This document shows positions 1-11,949 of a stretch of 64,000 bases of DNA, in pieces. A model generated the notes under the pieces. That model searched no databases and was not told the DNA's origin. It saw only the letters and a list, made by a program, of their open reading frames with translations. The stretch lies in NCBI GenBank assembly GCA_027257055.1, contig JAPVLO010000074.1, positions 496,001-560,000 of the forward strand, read 5' to 3'. A program made the position numbers and the translations under genes. Numbering within the stretch: position 1 is the first letter of the stretch; each line of letters begins with the position of its first letter. The DNA comes from Cephalopachus bancanus (taxonomy: Eukaryota; Chordata; Mammalia; Primates; Tarsiidae).

Positions 1-268
1 GAGATAAAAAAAAAAACTCATCCTGGAAATCAAGAACACACTAACAAGCATAGGTAGTAGGACCAACCAGACAAAGGAAAGAATCTCAGAGCTTGAAGAC
101 CAAAGTATATAACTAACCCAGTCTGTCAAAAACATAGAGCAAAAGATTAAAAAGACGGAATAAGACTTTTGAGAGATGTGGGACTATGTCAAGAAGTCAA
201 ATATATACCTAATTGGTAGTCCTGAAACAGAGAGGGAAACTAGTGTTCCATGAGGTCATTTAAGAAAT
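1..268 (+). mobile_element. L1 fragment, ORF1 region (sense, decayed)
   Basis: The sequence resembles the coiled-coil and early RNA-binding part of L1 ORF1, with runs such as GAAAGAATCTCAGAGCTTGAAGAC typical of that region. It has many stops and indels, so it is not coding. The left end is cut by the window. The same L1 resumes at about 840, after the RPL21 pseudogene that interrupts it. Identification is by recalled L1 patterns. Confidence 0.7.
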
Positions 269-275
269 TTTCCCC

Positions 276-838
276 TCAGCCCAAACCGCTTCTTCCAGTA
301 GTTTGCCAAAATGACAAACACAAAGGAAAAGAGGAGGGGCATGCAGTACATGTTTTCCAGGCTGTTCAGAAAACATGGAGTTGTTCCTCTGGCCACATAC
401 ATGGGAATCTACAAAAATGGTGATATTGTAGACATTAAGGGAATGTGTACTGTTCAGAAAGGAATGCCCCATAAATGTTACGGCAAGACAGGAAGAGTCT
501 ATAGTGTCACCCAGCATGCTGTTGGCATGGTTGTTAACAAACAAGTCAAGGGCAAGTTTCTTGCCAAGAGAATTAATGTGTGTATTGAGCATATTAAGCA
601 CTCAAAGAATCAAGATAGCTTCCTGAAATGTGTGAAGGAAAATGACCAGAAAAAGAAGGAAACCAAGGAGAAAGGCATGTGGCTTCAGCTGAAGCACCAG
701 CCTGCCGCACCCAGAGAGGCATACTTTGTGAGAACCAAGGAAAATGAGCCTGAGCTTCTGGAACATATTTCCTATGAATTCACGGCTTAATAGGTGTCAA
801 AATAAAAGATCTCTAGATCATTAAAAAAAAAAAAAAAA
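276..838 (+). pseudogene. RPL21: RPL21 processed pseudogene with a still-open frame
   Basis: This is an intronless copy of the mRNA for large-subunit ribosomal protein L21 (eL21). A short 5' UTR remnant leads to ATG at 311, and the open frame runs to TAA at 788-790. It is followed by AATAAA and a poly(A) tract at about 823-838. The frame encodes 159 residues, against 160 for the mammalian protein as I recall it. It begins [10 protein letters not shown], keeps [13 protein letters not shown] and PYEF-like end sequence, and lacks one residue (the H of KCYHGKTG). I count roughly 26 substitutions against the remembered human protein, several of them Arg to Cys, Gln or His as expected from CpG decay, plus Pro losses. 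Imperfect flanking repeats (AAGAAATTTTCCC near 262, AAGACAATTTCCC near 837) suggest L1-mediated insertion into the older L1. It is most likely nonfunctional; the open frame reflects modest age, and no promoter is visible. Confidence 0.93.
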
Positions 839-839
839 G

Positions 840-1420
840 ACAATTTCCCACATCTCGCCAGAAAGAATCCAATCACAAGAGATTCAGAAAACTCCTGCAA
901 GGTATCATATGAGAAGACTATCCCCAAGGAACATAGTAACTTGCCTCCACAAAATAAGCATGAAAGAAAAAAATCCTAAAGGCAGTGAGAGAGAAATATC
1001 AGACTACTTTGTGGGGAAAACCCATCAGAATCACTTCAGAGTTATCTGCAGAAACACTACAAGCCAGATGGGATTGTACTAAATTTTTTTTTAACTTTCT
1101 TAAAGAGAAGCAACTCTAGTCAAGAATTTCCTACCCTGGAAAGCTAGTCTTTACCAGTGATGGGGAACTAAAGTCATTCTCAGAATTCTAATCCCTAAGA
1201 CACTAAGCCACCTCCAAACCACCCTCCAGGAGATGCTTAAGACTTTGTTGTACACACAGGAGAAACAACCAAACAAACAAACAGTAATACCCCTCACAAA
1301 AGTACAAGTAAGCACAGAGTTGATAGAACATACAGAGTACTCAAAAAAATGGAAATACACACACATACAGATACAGAAGCAAAATGGAAACAAAGCAACT
1401 CCTATGAGCCCTATGACAGG
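840..1420 (+). mobile_element. L1 fragment, ORF1 3' part and ORF1-ORF2 spacer (sense)
   Basis: This continues the L1 broken by the RPL21 insertion. The stretch around 985-1080 matches the ORF1 C-terminal pattern (AGGCAGTGAGAGAGAAA, then CCCATCAGAATCACTTCAG, then GAAACACTACAAGCCAGATGGG). It is followed by the lysine-rich end of ORF1 and a short spacer. The frame is broken throughout, so no functional ORF1 protein could be made. Confidence 0.75.
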
Positions 1421-2230
1421 GATAAACTCTCATATTTCAATAATCAATCAGAACATGGGTGGACTAAATACACCACTGAAAAGATATAGAGTAACAAACT
1501 GGTTATAGAAGCTGATCCAATAGCCTTCTGCCTCCAGGAAACTCATTTCACTGCATAGGACACCCAATGGGCTCAAAGTTGAAGGCCAGAAATCAAACTT
1601 TCAGGCAAATGGAAATCAGAAGATGGCAGGTATAGCTATTCTGATTTCAGATGAAGCAGTCTTCAACCCATCAAGAGTTAAAGGGACAAAGAAGGGCACT
1701 CCATAATAGTAAAATGCTCAATCTACCAGCAAGAAATATTCATCCTAAACATATATGCACCCAACACAAGAGCACCAGGATTTATAAAACACTACTAAGT
1801 AAACTAAGAGAGGACATTGACTCTCACACAATCATAGTTGGAGACCTAAATACCTCACTACCAGCTCTAGAAAGATCATCGAGGCAAAAAACCAACAAGG
1901 AGATCTGAAATCTCTACTTGACATTCAATCAAATGAATACAATAGACATCTACAGAAGACTTCACCTAATATCTACTGAGTATACATTCTACTCACCAGC
2001 ACATCAATCCAAGATTGATCACATTCTCAGGCATAAATCAAGTGCAAACAAATTTCAGAATATTGGAATATTATTATGCATCTACTCAGATCCACAGCGG
2101 AATAAAAATAAGCATTGCCAACAAGATCCCCACAAAACATGCAGACATGGACTCTAAACCACATGCTGCTGAATGACTTCTGGTTCAACATAGCAATCAG
2201 GCCAGAAATTAAAAGTTTCCTGGAAACAAA
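1421..2230 (+). mobile_element. L1 ORF2 endonuclease-domain remnant (sense)
   Basis: Broken frames still show endonuclease-domain landmarks of L1 ORF2p: LQETHF-like sequence near 1530, IVGDLNT near 1836 (the GDFN motif) and SKIDHIL near 2010 (the terminal catalytic region). In intact L1 this domain nicks target DNA during target-primed reverse transcription. Here it is split by frameshifts and stops. It ends abruptly near 2230, where the sequence jumps to L1 3' UTR, so the reverse transcriptase and C-terminal domains are missing. Confidence 0.8.
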
Positions 2231-2512
2231 CATATTAGTGATTTATCACAGAAACAAAGAACTGAATACTGCATGTTCTTACTGATAAGTGGGACCTGAA
2301 CATTAATCACACAAAGGAGGAATCAGCAGTAACTGGAAATTGCTAGGGAAGGAATTGAGGGACATGTAACAACACAAAGGGTACCTGACATAGACCGGGG
2401 GAATGAGGGCCAGTTGGAAGCCCAAACTTCACCTGCATTCAGCCTACTCATGTAATGAATGCTTACTTGTACCCCACATCTTTATAATGAAATAAAATTT
2501 AACAAAAAAAAA
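2231..2512 (+). mobile_element. L1 3' end and 3' UTR with A-rich tail (sense)
   Basis: The sequence from ATTTATCACAGAAACAAAG through GCATGTTCTTACTGATAAG to TTGTACCCCACATCTTTATAATG is the end of ORF2 and the 3' UTR of an L1. The same ending occurs at 11405-11610, 35880-36125 and 63270-63475, so it marks one L1 lineage common in this genome. It is joined directly to the endonuclease part, deleting about 2.5-3 kb of ORF2. Confidence 0.85.
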
Positions 2513-3935
2513 AGGAAGAAAATCTTCCCCACCGGGATCCAACATGCTAGTCCTTTTATACTTTTTTTCTTTTTCCTCTCCAAATAAATATATACGTAGG
2601 GAGAGATGAAATGAAATCATTATATGAATAAGTAGAATTATGACCTTTTCCTTTTTGAGAATATTAATTGAATACAAATTTTAAGTCATGTTAGGATAAC
2701 AACTGCTGAGCTGATTCAGTAATAAATTTGAAGGTGTTGGTAGAAGCCATAAGACTGTGCTGTAAGTAAATATTGCATAAAACTTAATGATATAAGACAA
2801 ATGAAATGCAATTCACTTTTAAGAAAACTTCTTCTTTCTCTCCCCCATTCCTCTCTCTCCCTTTCTGAGTAAAGTAGTAAAAGCTATTCATGATTCACTG
2901 AGAATATCTATATGGAAACATTTATGTGTCTTTTTCTGTGAATGAGCCATTTGTTTTCACTGAGTTTCTGGATAACAAAGCTTCCCTTGCTCTACGGAGG
3001 ACAATGAATGAGGACAAAATTTTTGAGATGATTTGTCATACCTGCAATACATACTACCTCAATTTGTAGAACTAAATCTTTTGCTAGCAGAAAAGCAGTA
3101 GAGAGAGTCAAGCAGGCCAGATTTAAGGAGTCCATGGAATTGAACTGTAGAGATTTAGGAGTTTCTAAATGTCATCAGGCACTTTTTAGTACCTACTGTT
3201 TCAGAAAGGAAACTGAATTAAATATAGCATGCTGGAGGCCTCTGATCTGTTCGCCAAAAGCTGTGGTTCTTGATCTGCTTTAATCAAACTCTTAGGAGAC
3301 ACGAGACATGAGGTTAAATGCCCAGGCCTTTTAGAGACACTGAAAATTTAAATTCTGCAGTTTGGGAAGTTCTACTAAATTATTCAGATTTTATTCCAAG
3401 GTAGATTTGCAGGCACTGATATGAGGTCTCAAGGGTGTTGCCTTTTTTTCCTAACTAAATTCAGATTCTATTTCTTAAATACAAACAAATCCTACTTTAA
3501 AAAAAAAACCTTTAGAATCATGTAAGTGTGGAGTTAAAAATTGGTTTCAAATATAGGAAAATGTTTAACTTTGCAATTTTACTTAACTGGCTGAAGTGAA
3601 ATGTATTTTTCAATATCTTTACTAAATATTAAATCCACCACCATCATCATCACCAATGCTCCATTTAACACCACTTAAAGAAATCAAAGCATATAAATAG
3701 ACTGATGCCAGAACAGATTTAAATTTTAACTTGAGGCTTACCATCTGATAAGTATTTTTCTTTCCCACCTAATCTGCTTTCTTTTTTATTAAAAAAAAAA
3801 AATTCCTAGGATTTCTTTTGTTTCATGTTTACATGGCATAACTTTTCCAGCCTTCTACTTTTAACCTATCAATATTTTTACTTTTTTCATAGACAGCACG
3901 TAGTTTAGTATTACTTTTCTATAAAAGTCAACATT
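2513..3935. other. AT-rich DNA, no feature recognised
   Basis: No open frame of useful length and no repeat that I can name with confidence. It holds poly(A)/poly(T) runs near 3500 and 3790. Confidence 0.5.
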
Positions 3936-3937
3936 CT

Positions 3938-4036
3938 TTTTTAAACGTATTTTAGATTTGGGGGTACACATGTATGTTCATGACATGGTTATATTGTGTA
4001 GTGATGAGGTTTGGGTCTCAGGTGGCCTATTCCCCA
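3938..4036 (-). mobile_element. L1 3' UTR fragment (antisense)
   Basis: Short antisense L1 tail: TAGATTTGGGGGTACACATG, then GGTTATATTGTGTAGTGATG, then AGTGAATATTGTGCCCC. This is the usual antisense L1 3'-UTR order (poly-T side, GGGGTACA, GAATATTGT). It is about 100 bp and clearly old. Confidence 0.7.
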
Positions 4037-4439
4037 TTTAGTGAATATTGTGCCCCATGAAATAAAATTTAAATTTAGTTTGAAATTTTCTATTTATTTA
4101 TGCATTTTATCCACATTGCATACTACACATTTTGAAATATTCATGGCATTATTTTAAAGTTTCTGTTTGATAGGGTGACATAGGATAAGTGATACACTAG
4201 CCTCAGGTGCAAAAATGAAGGGAGGCAAGAGAAAATAATTAATGAAGACAAACAATATTTTAATGCAATACTAAAAATTAAAAGCAATGCAAAAATCTAC
4301 AATGGGCAAAACCTTGACATCTTAAGTAAAGACAGTATGTATTATTATTCTAACATCTGGATCATCTTTGAATCTTGTTTTATTGATCAACTTATCTTTT
4401 AGTAATGGGTTATCTATTTTCTTTTTATTCTCTTTATTT
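4037..4439. other. AT-rich DNA, no feature recognised
   Basis: AT-rich sequence without recognisable repeats or open frames. Confidence 0.45.
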
Positions 4440-7400
4440 AGACTGTGGAAAATGCTACTGATACCAAAGAAAAACTATCACTATTCTGTCAGGTCAACAG
4501 TATGGAGTATTGATTGAGACAGTCAATCAATCTTTGGGCTTGGCTTGGTTTTCAGTACTGTTATCTTCAACCTTGGTACCTGCAGGTTTTAAGTTCCATG
4601 GACAACTAGCTGTCATTATCTTGTGTTGTCTATGGGCCCTGATATGCTGCAGTTTTTTTCCATGGTTCTTACTCTGCCTTCTGCTTTTAGATCTTGATTG
4701 ACTATGCCACTGTGGAAGACACTTTCTACATTCTTGCCCCTTTCCCGCGCAACAGACTGCTAGATATTTTATGTTACTCTTGTGATGTGAACAGCTGAAG
4801 GTTTGTTCTCAGTTCTCCTATACCAGCCTTAGTCTTAGGCAGGACCTGTGGAGTTAGGTCTTAGTGGTGGGAGCTTTTTAGTCCTCCTGTCACGTGCGCT
4901 GCACCTCTACCTCTGGCAACAACTCTGCCTTGTCTGTGTAGTGGAATTTAAGAGAGTTTCCTACCCTTCTTCAATGATATTGACTTCTGCTTTGTATTGC
5001 AATTCATGGAGATCAGTTTTTGTTTTGTTTCCAACAAGGGAGGAAGATGCCTGCTTCTCCTCTACCCTAGAAGCATTGTATATTTTCTTGGTGTGATATT
5101 TCCTGGTAATGAGATGTCTTGTTTTTTTTTATAGAAGGAAAGATTTTAAGAGTTTTGCTTTCTATGCAGTTTCTACTTTCCATGGAGTTGTCTGTTATTT
5201 CTTCCAGTTTCTCAAAGACAATTATCTATATCTGCATGTTTATTCCCCTGAGAAACTCCTCTGGTGTTTTTCCCTGACCTTAATTTTTCTCTTGAGCACC
5301 CAGTGGATGCCAGTGGAAAAGAGCTTTCAAATAAATGTAGGTTACCCTTCTTTCTGGGGCAGTCTGATATTTTTAATGGATACATTAGCCCACTTGAACA
5401 TGGGGATTTAATAATATTTTTATTGATTTTTTTTTTACCTACCTCTATAGTGACCAATTTTTCCTCTGTTCTGACAAAGATAAAGTGGTTCGTGCATCCA
5501 TTCCTTTTCTTCTTGGAGAGTTTTGTCACAGTTAAGCATTGTTTCCTTGGTTGCCTCACCAGAGCTCAGTTATCTAATAGGTTCAAGAACAGTTGTGAGG
5601 TTCTAGATTATCCCACTTATTCTAAATTTTTGGTTGAGAGTGATGTTTCCTTGCAAATGTCTACATTCTAAGCAGAAGTTGAACTTTTAATCAAATCAAA
5701 TTTCAGTGAAAAGGTTTCATTTGATCTGTCTACTCTTAATATAGAGTTTTGAACCATTGGGACAAAGAAAATATCCTTGCCCTACCTCACCAAGATAAGG
5801 AGTCCCTCATGGCATTGTATTTCTCTCATGTCTGGGCTCATACCCAGCTTCCCTGTGTTATATGTAAACATGACCTTCAGTCCAGCCCAAGGACCATTTA
5901 TGAAGATTGTATTACTCAGTGAAACATTGTGCAGAATCTGTGCTTCTTTTCCCCACTTGCAGAAAGAATTGGAAAAGTAAGCAGGACGTGTAAAATTGAG
6001 AATTCATACAATACGAGCAATCTGTATTCCTATAGCCGCCACTTCCCTCACTATTTCCTGATTTGCATTTTTAAGTGTTATGAAATAAATACTCTTTAAG
6101 ACTGTTTATATTTGTATTATTATTATTTACATGTCAAAATTAAATTTACCCTTATTACTATACCTCCCTTTTCCCCTGAAGACTCCTCTTCACATATTTA
6201 TCATCCAACATGGACATATGGATGAGCAGTGCAACTGATTATACTCCAGAACATTGATCATACCATACTAATAAGTGAGGACACTTCTTTTCTCTTCTAC
6301 TCAATATTGTACTGTCTTATAGTCACAGAAACTCGATGGCTTCTCTTTGGTTTTTCTGGCCATAAATTTATCTTCTACTTTACTTCTACAAAACCAGATT
6401 ACCACTTCTATACCTCCTCCTCCTTCAATCCCAAATTGGTTTGTATGTGACTCATGAGCATGTAGATATTTTTCTTCCTAATATGCAAGAAATTAACACT
6501 TTGAGTTATATCATTTTCAATACCAGATATGTATCCTGCCAAATGTATTCTACAAATGTTTTTCGATGAATCCTGTAAAAACCAGGGAAACGTAAATCAT
6601 TTATTTTTTGTTTGTTTGAGATGGCTCCATTTATTTTATCTCTTACTACAGCTACTTCTTACATTCCTCTCGATAGGTCGTTTTACAGAGCGCTAGCTTT
6701 ACCCAGCAGTCCCCAGAGATTACGTTAAGTGGTAATACCTTTACACAAGTAGGGATTGTTAATTAGACCTGGTTTGAGGCTGAATTTTACCAGCAGAGTA
6801 AATTACTCTATAATTTGTTTCCTCTTGTACCCTCCAGACCCTCGCAGTCAGAATGACCCCATTGTTGCTAAATTTTACAAACGTCAAAGAGAATCCTCTC
6901 TGGATAGTCAGTATTTGAATGTATTGCATCTCCCAGATACTTTGCCGACTGACTCTCTGTTATATTCCGCTATGCAAAATTTAAGTAGGAATTGAGAAGG
7001 GGGAAAGAGATCAGACACCTTTTTCTCTACTTCTGCAGGCACGCATGGTGGTGGCTAGCACTGTTTGTGGAATAAGGGCAGGTAGCAACAGCAGCAATAG
7101 CGCCACCTCCTGGGATGCTATTGTGTTTGATGACTGGATCCCCAGAGGGCTCTGTGTCAGGATGATCTGCAGCTCTGGGCAACTGTTTCCCTTTTGTTCC
7201 TTCATCCCTAGGACTGACAGTGGTTTTCTGCAGTTAAACTTTGTTTAAGCTTTCTGACTATCCCCTTTGTGCTTCTTCAAGCCTCACATGAACTTTTAAC
7301 TACTTGGTAGTTTCCATTTTCTTGATTAGCCACTGACTGAATTGCCCATTCAGACTCACACATCGTGGTCATCACCCTTATTTGAGGAGGGGAATAGTGT

Positions 7401-8900
7401 CAGGAGAGTTCAGTGACTGGGAGTGTAAATAGTTTATCCTAATGACCTTGAACACAAATCCCAACCCCTTTTGAGTACCCAGGGTCAGGACCTCAATATT
7501 CTTTGTCAATATAGACCTATGAAGTTCAAAACTATTTTCCGGATACACCAACTATATGTTTTAGTTTACCGCATTATAGTGTTAAATGTCACATTCTATT
7601 TGGATCCTAGTTTCCCATCTAGTAGAAAACTAATCTCCACTGGGACCATGAGTCTTTTCTGGAAAGATTCTCAATGAGGAGAACAGAATGTGTTTATGCC
7701 TGCCCGTCAAGGACTTGTCCATAGGAAATTCTACCAGAGGGGCTTCAAATCCAAACTATGTTTCTGGTCCAATGTCTTGAATTGTAGTCTGTCTTTTGAA
7801 GGCAAGCAGTTTACTCTTTTTCTATTCTTTTACAAAATCATTTTGTTAACAGAAGAATTTTGGGAGTTTCTTGAATTTCTCTGGAATTTAAGGCTTTCCT
7901 GATTGAGTTCTTTCATAAATTGCGCCATCACTGTCGTCTGTGTTGAATTTCTTACACTGCATCCAATAATCATTTCATTGCTTTTCATTCCCATCTCTCT
8001 GCAAAAATGTTTTCTTCTGGCTTTTAGTAGATGTTCACAAATGTAACCTGTGTGAAGTGATAACCCTTCACATTATTGGAATCCTCCACTAATTAGTTAG
8101 GCAGAGACATGAAGGTATGAACAAATTTAAGGTAACATGTAGCTCTGAATTCCAGAATGTTTCGTGTATATGTATTTCAATCTCCTTAACTGCTCTGCTC
8201 TCAATATCTGTAACTCTCATATTTTACCGCTATGCTCTAAAAATAATTTAAAATCCAAGGTAACCTTCTAATTTTCTCTTTACTAAAGAGAAATTTTCTT
8301 TTTGTTAAATAGAAAATTTAGACATAAAAAGCCTACAGAACTTGCTCAGGCTCAGATATCTGACACATTTTTTACATCAGAATTGTTGCTTATTCTAGGA
8401 ATTGCATGCAAATAAGTCTAATATACCCAAGCGCATGTTCTCACCAAACACCAGGCTTTGAATATCCCACTGGAACCACAGGGAATTCAGTCCTTGCCCT
8501 TTGGGAAATGTTCAGACTCCATCACCTACCTTGAGTTCTGGACATGTATATTCTATCCTGATGTCACCAGAAATTCCACTAGGTTGGCCTCTCTGGATTG
8601 GTGCCTGGAAGAACATTTGGACTTGAAGTCATGCTGTTCTGAATACTCTCAACATACAGGAGGCAGCTACTAGGTTCTCGAAGCCCATTCCTGTGTGCAA
8701 TTCAGACTATGGGGACCCAGCAGCAAGGAGGAACCCAGGTTTCTTCTCCTTGGGGAAAAAATACTGTATGCAAGGGTGTAACTGTCACACTCATGCTAAT
8801 TACGGACTGCTAAAAGTTAACACTAAATGTTTTGGTTAATGTAAGTAGTGGCTCTCAATAAAAACACAATGTCTCTGGATCATCCCTGATGTTTCTAAGC
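4440..8900. other. Unclassified 4.4-kb block, possibly old antisense L1 5' sequence
   Basis: This block is less AT-rich than its flanks and contains many short open frames (up to 135 codons at 5264-5671) with no recognisable domain. Parts of the reverse complement, for example near 7080-7250 and 8450-8760, have the purine-rich, CAGA/CCTGGG-rich texture of an L1 5' UTR. It also lies 3'-to-5' behind the antisense L1 tail at 3938-4036, which would fit one internally deleted minus-strand L1. I cannot align it to a named family. Other possibilities are an ERV internal region or single-copy DNA. None of the open frames looks like a real gene: their composition is hydrophobic and low-complexity, with no homology I recognise. 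Confidence 0.25.
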
Positions 8901-9439
8901 ATGTGGACTTGGCAAGATTTTGTGTTTTTCTGTCCTTAACTCTGCATTATCTTCCATAGCATATGTGAATCCACTGGGAACCAGGGCCTAGAGGACCACT
9001 AGATTCCACATGGTGTCGACAAATTTTCAGGTCTATTCTCAACACTGAAAATACAACTTTGAGCTAACTCAAATGGGCTCATTTTGGTGTTTTGCATTAA
9101 GCCATTGGATTTATCTTACATTTATTTCAAATTGGCCAACTGAGTACATAGCTGATTCAATTTGTCTTTATGCAAGCCACATTTTAAGTTCTCAAATTTC
9201 TATGCTACTCTAAATTCTACAAAAAGCCTCTGAAGTGGACACTGCTTTTGTCATATGAAATATGTGGCATTTAAGGGTTAAACAGGACTTATGATTTCCC
9301 AAGTCATTGAGTTGTCAAGTCTCAGAACTTGCACGTTAGATGTTAGACACTATGTTTTGAATGGTAGAAGGACGCCATTTTATTTAAAAATTGCAGATGT
9401 GAAATTATGCTGATTGGTAAATGTAAATAACTATTCCTC
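8901..9439. other. Unclassified DNA
   Basis: No gene or named repeat seen. It runs up to the inverted L1. Confidence 0.4.
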
Positions 9440-9748
9440 ACATAAATAATGGAAAAACATATCTCTCTGAGTCTGGCTTGCTTCATTTACCATAATGTTC
9501 TCCGTGCCCATTCATGTTGCTATGAATAACAGGATTTTATTCTTTTTAAAGATTGAATAGTACTCTATTGTGAATATATATCCACATTTTCTTTATCTTT
9601 CATCTGTTAATGGACAGTTAGACTGATTCCATGTATTAGTTATTGAGAATAGTACTGCAGTATACATGGTGTGCTGATATCTCTTCATCATACTGATTTC
9701 ATTTCCTTTGGATACATACTCAACAGTGGGATTGCTGAATTATGTGGT
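9440..9748 (-). mobile_element. Inverted 5' part of a twin-primed L1
   Basis: This is the antisense of the end of L1 ORF2, with landmarks GAATAGTACTCTATTGTG, CCACATTTTCTTTATC, TTGAGAATAGTACTGCAG and CAGTGGGATTGCTGAAT. It is joined head-to-head to a sense L1 3' UTR starting near 9749. In the source element its 5'-to-3' neighbour is exactly the first sequence of the sense part, so the two belong to one insertion with a 5' inversion. Confidence 0.85.
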
Positions 9749-10140
9749 ATGTTCTCACTCATATGTGGAAGCTTAAAGCGTTGGCCATATAGAAGTAAGA
9801 GACTAGAATAATGGTTATGAGGTTGAAAAGGATAGGGCAAGGTGGGGGGAATAGAGAAAGGTAAGTTAAGGAAACAAAATTGTAACTAGATAGGAAGAAT
9901 GAGTTTCACAGTTTATACAGCAAAGTAAGGTTATGAGAGTTAACAACAATTTATTTTAAATTTTCCAGTAGCCAAAAAGGAGAATGTTGAATGTTCTCAA
10001 GACAAAGAAATGATAAATGCTTGAAGTGATGGTTATATTACTTATCTTGATTTGATCATTACAAATTGCACACATATATAAAAAAATCACACTGTACCCT
10101 AAATATATGCAATTATTATGTGCCAATAAAATAATATAAA
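9749..10140 (+). mobile_element. L1 3' UTR (sense), L1MA-like, 3' part of a twin-primed L1
   Basis: Sense 3' UTR: GTTCTCACTCATATGTGGAAG, then AGTTAACAACAATTTATT, then ACAAAGAAATGATAAATGCTTG, ending in TATTATGTGCCAATAAAATA. This is an older L1 3' UTR type (L1MA/L1PB-like by recall), different from the lineage at 2231. The terminal AATAAAATAA is its tail. Confidence 0.85.
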
Positions 10141-11404
10141 GCTTATTTTTATCATCTTAATCGTGATAGATAAGAAAGTATTTATCCAAAGTTTGTTTTG
10201 TTATGGGAGAGGGTGCTATTTTGTCTAGGACACAGGGAATATATTGATGCTGGTTAGATTCTTTGGGCTTTTTGATATAGCCATCCTCTTAATATTATGT
10301 GCTTTGAGATGCATTCAGAGCAGTTACCTTCTGCCATATACCTTCATTCCTAAAGAAAACAAGGTGAGAAGAATAGTCTTTACAATGAAAAGTGAAAAAG
10401 AAAAACATAGGTAGAAATAAATGATGGTACATTGCAATATTATTCAAGTTCTCTAAGACAGAAATTATTTCCAGGGCCAAAGGTGTTATTTTATTTAAAA
10501 TTTCTGAAATTTTGAATTCTTTCCCAGAATATACTTTATTAATTTTCTATTTTAAAGGTTCAAAACTGCAAAAGCTACAGTAAAATAACAAAGAGTCATG
10601 AGCCCTTAACATTATTGATAAATAAGCTGAAGAAAGTATAATAAAACAGTGCTTCAAAAAAAATTAACCATTTTTTTACTTCTGAATATTATGCAAAGAA
10701 TGTATTTTGTAACATATTTTATAAATTTCTGTAGCCTTTTTGAGCATAAAAATCATCTTAACATTTTTAAGTGAATTATCTAGTCAACTTTATAGAATAA
10801 GGCTGAAAAATTGAGTCCACAGAACACGAAGATATTACAGAATAACAATAAGCGATCAAATAAATAAATCAGAATGAATAAATGAGTGCATGAATGCTGC
10901 ATCTCTTACTAAAATCCCATATGGATTCTACCTGTTTAAAAAGTGAGAGTATGTGTCCTTTTTTTAGCCATTGCTTTTAAGTAGAAATACAGTGATTTGC
11001 AAAACATGGTGTTATTATATGTGTATTTCTTTACACATGGATGAAGGTGTATATTTATGCTTATTTATATGAAAAGCATTTCAGAGTAGCAATGGTACCA
11101 ACAGTTTACTAAACATTTGGGTGTTTGTTTTGCATCCCATTCACTATTCATGCATTTGGAATTGTCTCTAATAAATGAAACCATTTAACCTCATTGTTTC
11201 TATGGAATTCCTCTTTTTCATGTTCAGTCAATATTTTATGATCTAATACACAATTATTGAATGAAATGCTAAAGAAATTTACTTTTAAAAGGAAACTGCT
11301 ATAACCTTCCTGTACAGTGTTATATTATGGTCAAATTTACTTTCCCAGTAGATTCCCTTAAATACTGTGTCAAAACCAAGGGAAATCATTATTTTAGAAA
11401 TCAT
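10141..11404. other. AT-rich DNA, no feature recognised
   Basis: About 1.2 kb of AT-rich sequence without a nameable gene or repeat. Confidence 0.45.
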
Positions 11405-11612
11405 AACCAAGCACAAGGAAGGGATTGGCAGTCGCAGGATGCTAGCAGGGACAAGGAGAGGTACATAACAACACAAAGGGTACCTGGTTCTAAACGAGGA
11501 CAAGTGAGGATCAATGGAAGCCCAAATGTCACCTGCACATACATTACTTATGTACCTAATCCTGACTTGTAAACCACATCCTTATAGTAAAATAAACTTA
11601 AAAAAAGAAATA
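11405..11612 (+). mobile_element. L1 3' UTR (sense), 5'-truncated
   Basis: Sense L1 tail from AAGGAAGGGATTGGCAGTCG through CAACACAAAGGGTACCTGG and GGAAGCCCAAATGTCACCTG to ACCACATCCTTATAGTAAAA plus an A-rich tail. It is the same 3' lineage as at 2231-2512 and 35880-36125. Only about 0.2 kb was inserted or survives. Confidence 0.85.
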
Positions 11613-11949
11613 ATAGCCAGGAGTAGAATTTTAATTTTGAAAAAATCAATACTGGGAATACCATAAATGTACACACACATATACATTTAGCGAGAGACAA
11701 TTTCTTTTTTAAGAAAGTAGAAAGAAGTAAAGTTTATTATTCACCTTTCACAGACTGGAAAGGAGGCAGCCACTCAGAGGCAAGTGTGGCCACAAGTTCT
11801 TTTGATTGTTAATTTTACCTCTTTTTAATTGATGATTGTGTTTCCTATCTAAATATATTTATTTCATGTATTATTTTAGATTTGAAATCTCTTCTAGTCC
11901 TCCTAAGCCAATTAATTTCCTCACCCATAAAATGACACAACAGATAGTA
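11613..11949. other. Unclassified AT-rich DNA
   Basis: Nothing recognised. Confidence 0.4.

Noticed and set aside
260..601. 113-codon open frame on the minus strand over the RPL21 copy
   Set aside because: It is the antisense of the ribosomal-protein coding region, with no homology of its own.
5264..5671. 135-codon plus-strand frame in the unclassified block
   Set aside because: Hydrophobic, low-complexity translation without a domain. It overlaps other frames of similar length, as expected by chance in a TTT/CTT-rich stretch.
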